From: CAVXDY01 sp963760715
GTDB lineage: Bacteria > Actinomycetota > Thermoleophilia > Miltoncostaeales > Miltoncostaeaceae
DNA: 64,000 bases
Assembly: GCA_963760715.1 (NCBI GenBank)
Contig: CAVXDY010000003.1
Location: forward strand, 558,001 to 622,000
Direction: 5' to 3'
The notes under the pieces are model-generated. The model did not search any database. It was not told the DNA's origin and worked only from the letters and a program-made list of their open reading frames with translations. Of the stretch, positions 40,893 to 49,647 are shown in pieces (positions within the stretch are counted from its first letter, which is position 1; each line of letters begins with the position of its first letter). The position numbers and the translations under genes were made by a program.

Positions 40893-41090
40893 CTAGCCCT
40901 TCCCCAGCATCCGCTTGATGCTGCGCGTCATCTCCGGGGCCAGCTCGGCCTCCTTGGAGCGGGCGCGCTGGTTCTTGCCCGAGACCTTCTCGAGGTTGTG
41001 CCGAAGGCCGGCGCGCTGGAACAGCACCTTGCCCGTCCCGGTCACCCGGAAGCGCTTGGTCGCGGCTCGTCTGGTCTTCATCTTCGGCAT
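40893..41090 (-). CDS. rpmI: 50S ribosomal protein L35
   Basis: 65 residues starting PKMKTRRAATKRFRVTGTGK, ending in SIKRMLGKG. The ATG at 41090 has an AGGGAA ribosome site; an upstream in-frame extension is not L35-like. Confidence 0.98.
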   Translation of the reverse strand: MPKMKTRRAATKRFRVTGTGKVLFQRAGLRHNLEKVSGKNQRARSKEAELAPEMTRSIKRMLGKG

Positions 41091-41162
41091 TCGGAGTTCC
41101 CTGGCAGGCGGCGTCGGGCCGTCGGACACCATAGACGACGCGGCACGGGAGCGGGAGGGGCC

Positions 41163-41927
41163 CTACTCGGGCGCGGGCTCGTCCTCGCCGGCCTCGGCGG
41201 GCTGGTCGCCCTTCGACGGGCCGCCCCCCACGGTGGCGGGCGTGGACACGGGAGCGGGCTCGGCCTCGGTCTCGGCGGGCTCGGCGGCCTCGGTCTCGGC
41301 CCGCTGGGCCGCGCCCGCATCGGCCGTCTCCGCGGCCGCGCCGCCCTCCGCGGAGCCGCCGCCCGACGCCGTGGGCGTGGGGTTCTTCAGCGGAGCCAGC
41401 ATCATCACCATGTTGCGGCCGTCGAGGTTCGGGCGGCTCTCGACGAGCGCCAGGTCCTTCAGCTCATCGGCCAGCCGCAGCAGGATCGCCTCGCCGCGCT
41501 CGGGGTGCAGCAGCTCACGGCCCCGGAACATGATCGTGATCTTGACCTTGTCGCGGTGGCGCAGGAACCGCTCGACGTGCCCCTTCTTGGTGACGTAGTC
41601 GTGCGGGTCGATCTTGGGCCGGAACTTGATCTCCTTGATGGTGATCGTGCTCTGGTGCCGGCGGGCCTGCTTTGCCTTCTGCTCCTGCTCGTAGCGCCAC
41701 TTGCCGTAGTCCATGATCCGGCAGACGGGCGGGCGGGCCTCGGCGGCCACCTCGACCAGGTCGAGGCCGGCCGTGTTGGCGATCTCCTGGGCCTCCGCGA
41801 GCGGGACGACCCCCCGGTTCTCGCCCTCCGCGTCGATAAGCCGCACGGTCTCCGCGCGGATCGCCTCGTTGATCCGGGTCGACGGCCCGGCCGGCGGGCG
41901 CGTGTCGGGTCCGCGTCTAGGCGGCAA
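41163..41927 (-). CDS. infC: Translation initiation factor IF-3 with long acidic C-terminal tail
   Basis: About 254 residues. The N-domain begins STRINEAIRAETVRLIDAEG and the C-domain includes KIDPHDYVTKKGHVERFL and the GRELLHPERG loop. After residue ~180, where IF-3 normally ends, a ~70-residue Ala/Glu/Pro-rich tail follows. The start is uncertain: the TTG at 41927 is the first canonical codon that includes the whole N-domain, without a Shine-Dalgarno. infC is often autoregulated through a rare start codon. Confidence 0.93.
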   Translation of the reverse strand: MPPRRGPDTRPPAGPSTRINEAIRAETVRLIDAEGENRGVVPLAEAQEIANTAGLDLVEVAAEARPPVCRIMDYGKWRYEQEQKAKQARRHQSTITIKEIKFRPKIDPHDYVTKKGHVERFLRHRDKVKITIMFRGRELLHPERGEAILLRLADELKDLALVESRPNLDGRNMVMMLAPLKNPTPTASGGGSAEGGAAAETADAGAAQRAETEAAEPAETEAEPAPVSTPATVGGGPSKGDQPAEAGEDEPAPE

Positions 41928-41945
41928 ACAGCACCGTGATGGGCG

Positions 41946-42023
41946 TCAGGCGGATCCCCCGACGTGCGGGCGCAGGCGCGGAATCGCGCGTCGAATGGAG
42001 ATGGAGGTGAGGGTGTGCGCCAT
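41946..42023 (-). CDS. Possible 25-residue leader ORF of infC
   Basis: ATG at 42023 to TGA at 41948, ending 18 bases before the infC start, inside a ~125-base leader that follows a predicted -10 box. The peptide is basic (SIRRAIPRLRPHVGG) with no recognised motif. It could couple translation to infC; equally it may be chance. Confidence 0.3.
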   Translation of the reverse strand: MAHTLTSISIRRAIPRLRPHVGGSA

Positions 42024-42055
42024 TGACGAGGCCCGCCCGGGCGGCGGGTCGCTGG

Positions 42056-42061
42056 ACAATA
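42056..42061 (-). promoter_or_regulatory. Predicted -10 box of the infC operon
   Basis: TATTGT on the minus strand, about 130 bases before the infC start codon, leaving an untranslated leader long enough for the autoregulation typical of infC. Confidence 0.45.
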
Positions 42062-42101
42062 GCAAGCCGCCTCCGGGTTTCTCCGAGCCGTCTCGCTCCC
42101 A

Positions 42102-43391
42102 TCAGGCGTCGTCCTCTTCGGATGCCGCCGAGGACGGGCGCCAGGGGTGGCCCGCCTCCTCGGGCAGCACCACGTACTGGCGCAGATACAGGTCGCGGAA
42201 TGTGACCGGCCCGCGCGGGCCGGGCACGTGGTCCACGTTGATGCCCGTCTCCGGCGCGCCCAGGAGCTCGAATCCGTCCAGCAGGCGCGTGGTGGCGTTC
42301 CAGAAGGCCCCGGTGCCGGCGTAGGCGCCCAGGAACGCCGTGGCGGCATCGCGATCCTCGGTGACGATCGAGGCGGCGATGCCGGAGGTCTGGTCGTTGG
42401 CGATCCGCGCCGCGTCGGCGGCGTCGGCGGCCTCGGCGATCGTGACCGTGGCCTCGCTGCCGTCGTCCAGCGCCCATTCGTGGCCCAGCGGGTGCGGGTG
42501 CGGCGGAAGGGACGCCCGGATGCCGAGGCGCCCCAGGAGCTCCAGGGCGGGCGGCAGCACCTGGTCCCACCGGTCCCGGGCGACGAGCAGCAGGTTGAGC
42601 CGGTTGCAGACCCCCAGGCGGTCGAGGCTGCGCTCCATCAGCCCGAGCGCCCGGGCGAGGTCGGCGCGCGCGTCCACGAACATCACCCCGCCCCCGTCGG
42701 CGTGGGCCAGGGTGCGCACGCCGTGCGATGCGGCCTCCCGCGCGAGCGCCGCCGTGGTCGCGCCGCTGCCGCGCAGGATCACCAGCGGGATCAGGCGCGG
42801 CTGGGCGACCAGCGCGCGGGCGGCGCCGCGGTCGGCCGAGCGCACGAGCTGGATCGCGCCGGGCGCGAGGCCCGCCTCGGCGAGGGCCGGCGCGATGACC
42901 CGGTCGATGAGGGCCTCGGCCGAGCCCAGGGCCGCCGAGCCGGTCCGGAGGACCCCGCAGTTGCGCGATTTCACGAGCTGAGACGCCACGTCGACGGTCA
43001 CGTTCGGCCGCGCCTCGTAGTTGGCGCCCACCACGCCCACCGGGCGCCGGCGCTCCCAGACCACCAGGCCTCCCCCCAGAGGGCGCGACCCGGCCGGCTC
43101 CTCGATGTCGGGGAGCTCGGCCAGGGTGTCGATCTGAGCCGCCATGCGGCCGAGGCGCGCGTGGTCCAGCCGCAGCCGGTCGATCAGGGCATCCCCCAGA
43201 CCGTCCCGGCCGGCGGCCTCGACGTCGGCGGAGTTCGCGTCGCATATGTCCTCGGCCCGCTCGACGAGCAGGCGCGCCATCGCCCGCAGGGCGGCGGTCA
43301 CCGCCCGCGGATTCGCGCGGACCAGACTCTCGTGAGCGCGGCGGGCAGCGAGTCCGGCGGTGGCGACGAGCTCCGTCGTGGAGTCGCTCAC
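42102..43391 (-). CDS. proA: Gamma-glutamyl phosphate reductase (ProA-like), divergent
   Basis: 429 residues of the aldehyde dehydrogenase fold. VGVVGANYEARPNVTVD matches the ProA cofactor loop and LGVCNRLNLLLVARD carries the catalytic Cys where ProA usually has CNAxExLL. The C-terminal region (ETGINVDHVPGPRGPVTFRD) is also altered from the ProA standard. It probably makes glutamate semialdehyde for proline, but the altered motifs leave room for another acyl-phosphate substrate. No proB is in the window. GTG at 43391. Confidence 0.8.
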   Translation of the reverse strand: MSDSTTELVATAGLAARRAHESLVRANPRAVTAALRAMARLLVERAEDICDANSADVEAAGRDGLGDALIDRLRLDHARLGRMAAQIDTLAELPDIEEPAGSRPLGGGLVVWERRRPVGVVGANYEARPNVTVDVASQLVKSRNCGVLRTGSAALGSAEALIDRVIAPALAEAGLAPGAIQLVRSADRGAARALVAQPRLIPLVILRGSGATTAALAREAASHGVRTLAHADGGGVMFVDARADLARALGLMERSLDRLGVCNRLNLLLVARDRWDQVLPPALELLGRLGIRASLPPHPHPLGHEWALDDGSEATVTIAEAADAADAARIANDQTSGIAASIVTEDRDAATAFLGAYAGTGAFWNATTRLLDGFELLGAPETGINVDHVPGPRGPVTFRDLYLRQYVVLPEEAGHPWRPSSAASEEDDA

Positions 43392-43433
43392 GCGCCCGAC
43401 AGGCCGCTCGTCACGAGGGCCCGGCCGGCGGGG

Positions 43434-43724
43434 CTACCTTCCGACGCGGGCGACGGCCTCCTTGAGCACCGCGCCCGGCGTGAAGCGCGGCACCGTGCGG
43501 GCGGGGATCTCGACCTTCTTGCTGGGGTCCTGCGGGTTCACGCCGGTACGCGCGGCGCGGTGCGAGACGGTGAACTTCCCAAAGCCGGCGAAGGCGACGT
43601 CCTCGCCCTTGCTGAGAGCGTCCTGAATCTCGGCCAGCACTGCCGCGACGGCCTTCGTGGCGTCGGCGGTGCTCATGCCGTCGCCATTCTGCGCGACCCT
43701 GCTGACGAACTCGGTCTTGTTCAC
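43434..43724 (-). CDS. hup: DNA-binding protein HU
   Basis: 96 residues. NKTEFVSRVAQ, the GFGKFTVSHRAARTGVNPQ beta arm with its Pro tip, and EIPARTVPRFTPGAVLKEAV are typical of HU. GTG at 43724 has AAGGGG six bases upstream. It bends and compacts DNA; no Lys-rich tail of the mycobacterial kind is present. Confidence 0.96.
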   Translation of the reverse strand: MNKTEFVSRVAQNGDGMSTADATKAVAAVLAEIQDALSKGEDVAFAGFGKFTVSHRAARTGVNPQDPSKKVEIPARTVPRFTPGAVLKEAVARVGR

Positions 43725-43773
43725 GGTGACCCCTTGCTTCGATGTGCGGGAGCAGGCGTGGCTCGCCTCGCGC

Positions 43774-43779
43774 AACCTA
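43774..43779 (-). promoter_or_regulatory. Predicted extended -10 promoter of HU
   Basis: TGC-TAGGTT on the minus strand, about 50 bases before the HU start, giving a leader with a Shine-Dalgarno. Confidence 0.45.
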
Positions 43780-43952
43780 GCAGCGACCGCGGACGAAATC
43801 GCCGTGTCCGTGGGGTTTTTCGGTTCTGTGCGGCGCTTATGCGGGCGAATTCGTCCCTCTTTCGGTGGTCTCGGGGGCGCGGGGAGCGGTAGAACGCGCG
43901 GCGGAGGGGCCGGCCGCGGCCGCCGGACCCCGGTCCGGGCATCATCTGCGTC

Positions 43953-45824
43953 GTGGAGACCGCCCTCGAGGTCCTGGCCATCGTCATCACGGTGGCCTTC
44001 GTGGCCGGTCTGTCGACGAGGCAGGGGTGGTCGGCGCCGCTCGTCCTGGTGGTGGTGGGGGTGGTGGCGTCGTTCGCGCCGGGCATCCCGAGCGTCGAGC
44101 TCGACCCGGACCTGGTGCTGGTGGGCCTGCTGCCTCCGCTGCTGTACGCGGCCGCCATCCGCAGCTCGCTCATCGGCTTCGCCGACGTGATGGACGCCCT
44201 CCTGTTCCTCGCGGTGGGGGCCGTCGTGGTGACGACGGTGGCGGTGGGCCTGGTGACCTGGTGGGTCGTGCCGGGCATGTCGCTGGCGGCCGCCCTGGCG
44301 CTGGGCGCCGTGGTGGCGCCTCCCGACGCCGTCGCGGCCACGACGGTCGCCCGGCGGGTGGGCATGCCGCGCCGGATCGTCACGATCCTCGAGGGCGAGA
44401 GCCTCCTGAACGACGCCACCGCCCTGGTGGCGGTGAGCGCGGCCGTCACGGCCCTCACCCACAGCGTCACGGTCGGCTCGGTCGCCTGGGACTTCGTGGT
44501 GGCGGCGGGCGGCGGGGCGCTCGTGGGCCTGGCGGTCACGTGGGTGCTCGCACGCATCCGGCTCCGCATCGAGGACCCGGTGCTCGACACGACGCTGTCG
44601 TTCCTCGCCCCGTTCGTGGCGTTCCTGCCGGCCGAGGCCATCGGCGCCTCCGGCGTCCTGGCCGTGGTGGTCACGGGCCTCCTCCTGGGCCACAAGGCGC
44701 CCACGCTCCAGTCGGCATCCTCGCGCCTGGCCGAGCAGACCAACTGGCGCACGGTCCAGTTCCTGCTGGAGAACGCGGTCTTCCTGCTCATCGGCCTCCA
44801 GATGAAGACCCTCCTCCAGGACGTGCGCGACAGCGACCTGAGCGCCGGCCGCATCGTCCTGATCTGCGCGGCCGTTCTGCTCGCGACGATCCTGGTGCGG
44901 GTGGTCTACGTGCTGCTCTCGACCGCCCTCTACCGACTCGGGCCCCCCCGGATGCGGCGCCGCGCCTGGCCCTGGTCGGGTGGGATCGTGGTCTCGTGGG
45001 CCGGCATGCGCGGCGTCGTGACGCTGGCCGCGGTGTTCCTGCTCCCCGAGGAGACGCCCCAGCGCGAGGTGCTGCGCCTGGCCGCGTTCACCGTGGTCGC
45101 CGGGACCCTGCTCATCCAGGGGCCCACGCTGCCGTGGCTGGTGCGGCGCCTGCGCCTCGTCGGTCCCGACGCCGCCGAGGACGCGCTGCAGGCGGCGTCG
45201 CTGGTGACCGAGGCCACCCGCGCCGGCCTCGACCGGCTCGAGGAGGTGCGCTCGCCGGACGATCCGGAGGAGGTCATCGCGCAGCTCCGGGAGCGCGCCC
45301 GGCGGCGGGCGAACATGACCTGGGAGCGGCTCGGCCGCTCGCACGACGAGGTGGAGCCCCCGTCGGTCACCTACCGGCGGCTGCGCCTGGAGATGCTCGC
45401 CGCCGAGCGGGCGACGATCGTCCGCGCCCGCGACGCGGGGACCGTGGACGACGAGGTGCTCCGCGCCGCCATGACGACGGTCGACCTCGAGGAGTCGCTG
45501 CTCGACCTGGCCCAGGACGCCCAGGCGCGGGTGGAGGGGGAGCTGGAGGCGCCGGCGCAGCGGACCGGCGACTGCGAGCACCTGCGGGCCGCGCCGCGGG
45601 TGGTGAAGCCCCGCACGCCGGCGGGCTGCGAGGAGTGCCTGCGCGACGGCACGCGCTGGGTGCACCTGCGGCTCTGCCTCGGGTGCGGGCACGTCGGCTG
45701 CTGCGACTCCTCGGTGGGGAAGCACGCCGACCGGCACTTCGACGAGACCGGCCACCCGGTCATGCGCAGCATCGAGCCCGGGGAGGCCTGGCGCTGGTGC
45801 TACGCCGACCAGCACCTCGGCTGA
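43953..45824 (+). CDS. Na+/H+ antiporter (CPA1) fused to a UBP-type zinc finger
   Basis: 623 residues. Residues ~1-410 are a twelve-helix CPA1 antiporter: LPPLLYAAAI, GAVVAPPDAVAAT, the GESLLNDATALV ion-site helix and WAGMRGVVTLAAV. Residues ~415-530 form a cytoplasmic helical region. The last ~85 residues are a UBP-type zinc finger: CEHL, CEECLRDGTRWVHLRLCLGC, GHVGCCDSS, and HPVMRSIEPGEAWRWCY. This fold binds free C-termini of ubiquitin-like proteins in eukaryotes; its role on a bacterial antiporter is unknown. GTG at 43953. Confidence 0.93.
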   Translation: METALEVLAIVITVAFVAGLSTRQGWSAPLVLVVVGVVASFAPGIPSVELDPDLVLVGLLPPLLYAAAIRSSLIGFADVMDALLFLAVGAVVVTTVAVGLVTWWVVPGMSLAAALALGAVVAPPDAVAATTVARRVGMPRRIVTILEGESLLNDATALVAVSAAVTALTHSVTVGSVAWDFVVAAGGGALVGLAVTWVLARIRLRIEDPVLDTTLSFLAPFVAFLPAEAIGASGVLAVVVTGLLLGHKAPTLQSASSRLAEQTNWRTVQFLLENAVFLLIGLQMKTLLQDVRDSDLSAGRIVLICAAVLLATILVRVVYVLLSTALYRLGPPRMRRRAWPWSGGIVVSWAGMRGVVTLAAVFLLPEETPQREVLRLAAFTVVAGTLLIQGPTLPWLVRRLRLVGPDAAEDALQAASLVTEATRAGLDRLEEVRSPDDPEEVIAQLRERARRRANMTWERLGRSHDEVEPPSVTYRRLRLEMLAAERATIVRARDAGTVDDEVLRAAMTTVDLEESLLDLAQDAQARVEGELEAPAQRTGDCEHLRAAPRVVKPRTPAGCEECLRDGTRWVHLRLCLGCGHVGCCDSSVGKHADRHFDETGHPVMRSIEPGEAWRWCYADQHLG

Positions 45825-45828
45825 GGAT

Positions 45829-47067
45829 TCAGCTCAGCCGCGGCACCTCGGCCTGCTCCTCCTCGAGGTGGTGGCGCACCCGGTCGCGGATGTCGCCGTG
45901 GCGCAGCGCCTCGTAGGCGATCAGGGCGACCGCGATCCCGCTCACCAGCAGCAGGTCCATGAGCGCGCCGATGCGCTCGCCCAGGGGGATCAGCAGCAGG
46001 AGGAGGACCGCGACGAACAGCCGCTGCCGGTTGAGCGTCCCCACGTTCCGCAGCCGGAAGCCCACGTGCGCCAGCAGGTAGAGCGCCACCCCGGCGTGGA
46101 GCGCGTACACCGGCAGGCCGTGCATGACGTAGCTCCAGTCGTGCCCGCCCTCGCCGCCCACGTAGCCCAGCACCTTCTTCAGCCCCAGGGCCGCGAGCAC
46201 GATGCCCGCGATCATCGGAAGGTGCAGGTAGGAGTAGGAGTCGCGGGCGAGACGCGCGCGGTGCTCGCCCCGGGCGTTCGCGAGCACGCGCTCGCCGACG
46301 GCCGCGACGACGTCGAAGTAGGCCCACCACATGGCCGCGGAGAGGGCGATGCCGAGCGTCGAGGCGATCACGATGGAGGTGGAGATCGGCAGGTGCGCCA
46401 CGCCGACCCCGATCGCCACGATCGACTCGCCCAGGGCCACGATCACGATCAGCCCGTGCCGCTCGGCGAAATGGCGCGCCGAGCGCAGCCGCCAGCCCGA
46501 GGCGCCGATCGCCTGGGTGCCGGCCAGGTCGACGACGAGCGCGGCGATCCACAGGCCCTCCTGACCGCTCCCCCCGACGAGCGCGCCCGCGATCACCAGC
46601 ACGATCGACACGACCACGACCGGGGCGAACATCGCGAGCTGACGCGCCAGGCCCGAGTCGCCCTCGGCCGCGAGCACGTACAGGCCGATGTGCGCCAGGC
46701 GCACGAGGGCGTAGCAGACGGCGAGGACCACGGGCGCGTCGAGGCCCCCGGGCAGGTCGTCGAACGACTCGGGGATCGCCAGCGAGGCCACGAACATCAC
46801 GGCCATCACGAAGAAGAAGGTGGCCCGCGTGAGGCCCTCGTCGGCCTGCACCGTGTTGCCGAGCCACGAGTACCCCACCCAGCACCACCAGAAGAGCACG
46901 AGCACGATCATTCCGTGGAGGACGCCCTCGCCGGAGGGGTGGTCCGCCATCAGGCTGGTCACCTGGGTCAGCGCGTACACGAACACGAGGTCGAAGAAGA
47001 GCTCGAGCGGGGTGACCGAGGCGTCCTCGCTCGCCGGGCGCACTCTGTGTCGGACCGTGGTGCTCAT
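45829..47067 (-). CDS. ltrA: Low temperature requirement protein A (LtrA)
   Basis: 412 residues with about eleven membrane helices. VTPLELFFDLVFVYALTQVT, FWWCWVGYSWLGN, RHFAERHGLIVIVALGESIVAIG and a late SYSYLHLPMIAGIV are the LtrA signature. Molecular function is unknown despite the name. The ATG at 47067 has GGGGAG five bases upstream. Stop is four bases from the convergent antiporter stop. Confidence 0.93.
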   Translation of the reverse strand: MSTTVRHRVRPASEDASVTPLELFFDLVFVYALTQVTSLMADHPSGEGVLHGMIVLVLFWWCWVGYSWLGNTVQADEGLTRATFFFVMAVMFVASLAIPESFDDLPGGLDAPVVLAVCYALVRLAHIGLYVLAAEGDSGLARQLAMFAPVVVVSIVLVIAGALVGGSGQEGLWIAALVVDLAGTQAIGASGWRLRSARHFAERHGLIVIVALGESIVAIGVGVAHLPISTSIVIASTLGIALSAAMWWAYFDVVAAVGERVLANARGEHRARLARDSYSYLHLPMIAGIVLAALGLKKVLGYVGGEGGHDWSYVMHGLPVYALHAGVALYLLAHVGFRLRNVGTLNRQRLFVAVLLLLLIPLGERIGALMDLLLVSGIAVALIAYEALRHGDIRDRVRHHLEEEQAEVPRLS

Positions 47068-47170
47068 CGGCTCCCCACCCCTCGCCGTTCGGCGACGATC
47101 GTGCCAGACCGCTCCCCGGCACCGCCCCCCGGGGCACCGGATCGGGGGGCGCCGGCGGGCGGGGGCGGCG

Positions 47171-47176
47171 TAGCGT
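47171..47176 (+). promoter_or_regulatory. Predicted -10 box of the aldo/keto reductase gene
   Basis: TAGCGT, 30 bases before the ATG at 47207, with GAGGAG in the leader. Confidence 0.4.
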
Positions 47177-47206
47177 GACCCTGGTCCAGATCCACGAGGA
47201 GACACC

Positions 47207-48157
47207 ATGGAGCAGCGGTATCTCGGGCACGGCGGCCCGCGCGTCGGCCCCATCGGGTTCGGCGCGATGAGCTTCGCCGGCTACTACGGCCCCGCCGAGG
47301 AGGCGGAGGGCGTGCGGGCGATCAACCGCGCGCTCGACGTCGGCATCACCCTGATCGACACCGCCGAGGCCTATGGCAACGGCACCAACGAGGAGCTGGT
47401 GGGACGGGCGATCGCCGGCCGCCGCGACGAGGTCGTGCTCGCCACGAAGTCGAGCGGCGGGACGCGGGAGCACCTTCACCGGGCGATGGACGCCAGCCTG
47501 GGCCGGCTGGGCGTCGACCACGTGGACGTCTACTACCTGCATCGCGTCGACCCGACCGTCCCGATCGAGGAGTCCGTCGGCGCGATGGCCGAGCTGGTCT
47601 CGGCCGGCAAGACCCGCCGCATCGGGCTCTCGGAGGCGGGCGCCGAGACCATCCGGCGCGCCCACGCCGTCCACCCCGTCGCCGCCCTCCAGAGCGAGTA
47701 CTCCCTGCTGTACCGGGATCCGGAGGACGAGATCCTGCCGCTGGTGCGCGAGCTCGGCATCGCCTACGTGGCGTACAGCCCGCTCTCGCGCGGGCTCCTC
47801 ACCGGGCGCTACCGCACCACCGACGACCTGGCGCCCGACGACTGGCGCCGCGAGGTGCCCCGCTTCCAGGGCGACAACCTGGCCCGCAACATGGCCGTGG
47901 TCGGGGCCCTGGGCGAGATCGCGGACGCGCGCGGGGTGAGCCTCGCGACCCTGTCGCTGGCCTGGCTGCTCGCGCAGGGGCCCGAGGTGATCCCGCTCGT
48001 GGGCAGCAGCCGCGCCGACCACGTCGAGCGCAACCTCGACGCGCTGGCGCTCGAGCTGTCGGCCGCCGAGCTGGAGGCCATCGCCGACGCCGCGCCGGTC
48101 GGCGCCGCCACGGGCGACCGCTACCCGGCCTCCTACATGCCGCGCCTCGGCATCTGA
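47207..48157 (+). CDS. Aldo/keto reductase
   Basis: 316 residues, NADPH-dependent TIM barrel. Catalytic tetrad visible: Asp in LIDTAEAYG, Tyr in the same motif, Lys in VLATKSSG and His in VYYLHRVDP; the C-terminal LVGSSRADHVERNLDAL binds the cofactor phosphate. Resembles the YakC/AKR13 type. Substrate unknown. Clear ribosome site before the ATG. Confidence 0.93.
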   Translation: MEQRYLGHGGPRVGPIGFGAMSFAGYYGPAEEAEGVRAINRALDVGITLIDTAEAYGNGTNEELVGRAIAGRRDEVVLATKSSGGTREHLHRAMDASLGRLGVDHVDVYYLHRVDPTVPIEESVGAMAELVSAGKTRRIGLSEAGAETIRRAHAVHPVAALQSEYSLLYRDPEDEILPLVRELGIAYVAYSPLSRGLLTGRYRTTDDLAPDDWRREVPRFQGDNLARNMAVVGALGEIADARGVSLATLSLAWLLAQGPEVIPLVGSSRADHVERNLDALALELSAAELEAIADAAPVGAATGDRYPASYMPRLGI

Positions 48158-48170
48158 CGCGCCCGGGCCC

Positions 48171-48539
48171 TCACAGCGCCGCCCCGATCGCCCAGCCCGC
48201 GGCCGCCGCCGCGAGGCCCAGGGCGGCCTGGGCGGCGATGTTCACCATGGCGGCCCTCCCGCGCCCGTCCTCCGCGAGCAGCAGGGTCTCGTAGATCCAG
48301 GTCGAGAAGGTGCTGTAGGAGCCGATGAGGCCGGCTCCGAGCAGGATCGACGCCCCGTGGGAGACCGCGGCGCCGGCGAGCACCCCCGCCGCAAGGGAGC
48401 CGCTCACGTTGACGGCCAGGGTGCCCAGGGGGAACCGCCCGCCCGCCCGCAGGCTCACCAGGCCGTCGAGCCAATAGCGCGCAAGCGCTCCCAGGCCGCT
48501 CACCACGGCGACGCCGATCCAGAGGCCCGCGCCGCTCAC
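48171..48539 (-). CDS. crcB: Fluoride channel subunit CrcB/Fluc, copy 1
   Basis: 122 residues, four helices: SGLGALARYWLDG, PLGTLAVNVSGS (the Asn pore residue) and GSYSTFSTWIYE. Fluc channels are dual-topology dimers exporting fluoride. GTG at 48539 overlaps the second crcB as GTGA; paired genes usually form a heterodimer. Confidence 0.92.
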   Translation of the reverse strand: MSGAGLWIGVAVVSGLGALARYWLDGLVSLRAGGRFPLGTLAVNVSGSLAAGVLAGAAVSHGASILLGAGLIGSYSTFSTWIYETLLLAEDGRGRAAMVNIAAQAALGLAAAAAGWAIGAAL

Positions 48540-48937
48540 GTGCGCCACCTGGCGCGGCGCACCAGGCGCATCGCGACGAAGCCCACGAGGAGGCCTCCCA
48601 CGAGGCTGACCGCCAGGTAGGCGGCGGCGATCCCCGGGCGGCCGTCCCGGAGGAACCGGACGAGCTCGACCTGGAGGGCGGAGAAGGTCGTCAGCCCGCC
48701 GCACAGGCCGGTGCCCAGAAAGGGCCGCGGGTAGGTGGACGGCCGCAGGCGCTCGGCGAGGCGCGTCGCCGCCCAGGCCAGCAGCGCGACGCCGGCGAGG
48801 TTGACCGCGAGCGTCGTCCAGGGCCAGCCGTCCCCGGGCGGCCACCACTCCTCCAGCGCCGCGCGCAGCAGCCCCCCGCAGGCCCCGCCCGTCCAGATCG
48901 CCGCCAGCATGCGGGGGTCGCGGTGCACGCCGTGCAC
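48536..48937 (-). CDS. crcB: Fluoride channel subunit CrcB/Fluc, copy 2
   Basis: About 133 residues. GGACGGLLRA, TTLAVNLAGV, and GLCGGLTTFSALQVELV match Fluc. Start is uncertain: GTG 48937 (chosen), ATG 48910, or TTG 48979, which would overlap the upstream tag gene by 20 bases. The pair probably forms a heteromeric fluoride exporter. Confidence 0.88.
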   Translation of the reverse strand: MHGVHRDPRMLAAIWTGGACGGLLRAALEEWWPPGDGWPWTTLAVNLAGVALLAWAATRLAERLRPSTYPRPFLGTGLCGGLTTFSALQVELVRFLRDGRPGIAAAYLAVSLVGGLLVGFVAMRLVRRARWRT

Positions 48938-48959
48938 GGCGCCCCGCGGCCAGGGGGCC

Positions 48960-49583
48960 TCAGACCGAAGCGTCGCCAAGCCCGCCCCGCCGGTGGCAGC
49001 CCGCGAGGTGGGCGTCGATGAGCCCGACCGCCTGCATCAGGGCGTGGGCCGTGGTGGGCCCGACGAAGACGAGCCCGCGGACCTTGAGGTCGGCGGAGAG
49101 CGCCTTCGACTCCGGGGTGCTCGCCACGAGGTCGGCCATGGTGCGCGGCGCCGGCCCGGGCGGCGGCCGGTGCGACCAGATGAGACGGTCGAGCCCGCCG
49201 TCCGCGCGCAGCGCCACCACCGCGCGGGCGTTGACGCGCGCGGCTTCGATCTTGGCCCGGTTGCGCACGATCCGGGCGTCGCCCATCAGGCGCTCGACGT
49301 CGTCGTCGCCGAACCGCGCGACGGCGTCGGGATCGAAATCGGCGAACGCCTCGCGGAAGGCCGGGCGCTTGGACAGGATCGTCAGCCAGCTCAGGCCGGC
49401 CTGGAACGCCTCGAGCGAGATCCGCTCGAACAGGGCCCGCTCCCCGTGCACCGGCACACCCCACTCGGTGTCGTGGTAGAGGAGGTTCAGCGGATGCGTC
49501 GCCGCCCAGGGGCAGCGCGCCAGCCCGTCCTCCCCCACGACGGCCCCGCCCGGCGACGGAGCCGGGGATGGTGTGAGCGCCAT
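48960..49583 (-). CDS. tag: DNA-3-methyladenine glycosylase I
   Basis: 207 residues. CPWAATHPLNLLYHDTEWG, FERISLEAFQAGLSWLTIL, and the C-terminal CHRRG His-Cys zinc site identify Tag, which removes 3-methyladenine from DNA. The ATG at 49583 follows CACAAT by six bases (leaderless). crcB genes follow directly. Confidence 0.95.
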   Translation of the reverse strand: MALTPSPAPSPGGAVVGEDGLARCPWAATHPLNLLYHDTEWGVPVHGERALFERISLEAFQAGLSWLTILSKRPAFREAFADFDPDAVARFGDDDVERLMGDARIVRNRAKIEAARVNARAVVALRADGGLDRLIWSHRPPPGPAPRTMADLVASTPESKALSADLKVRGLVFVGPTTAHALMQAVGLIDAHLAGCHRRGGLGDASV

Positions 49584-49589
49584 CGCGGG

Positions 49590-49595
49590 ATTGTG
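49590..49595 (-). promoter_or_regulatory. Predicted -10 box, leaderless start of tag
   Basis: CACAAT on the minus strand, exactly six bases before the ATG at 49583. Confidence 0.45.
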
Positions 49596-49647
49596 CTGCA
49601 CCGGGCGCCCCGTCGGGTAGCGCCGCCGAGGCCGAGTTGTGAGCCGC

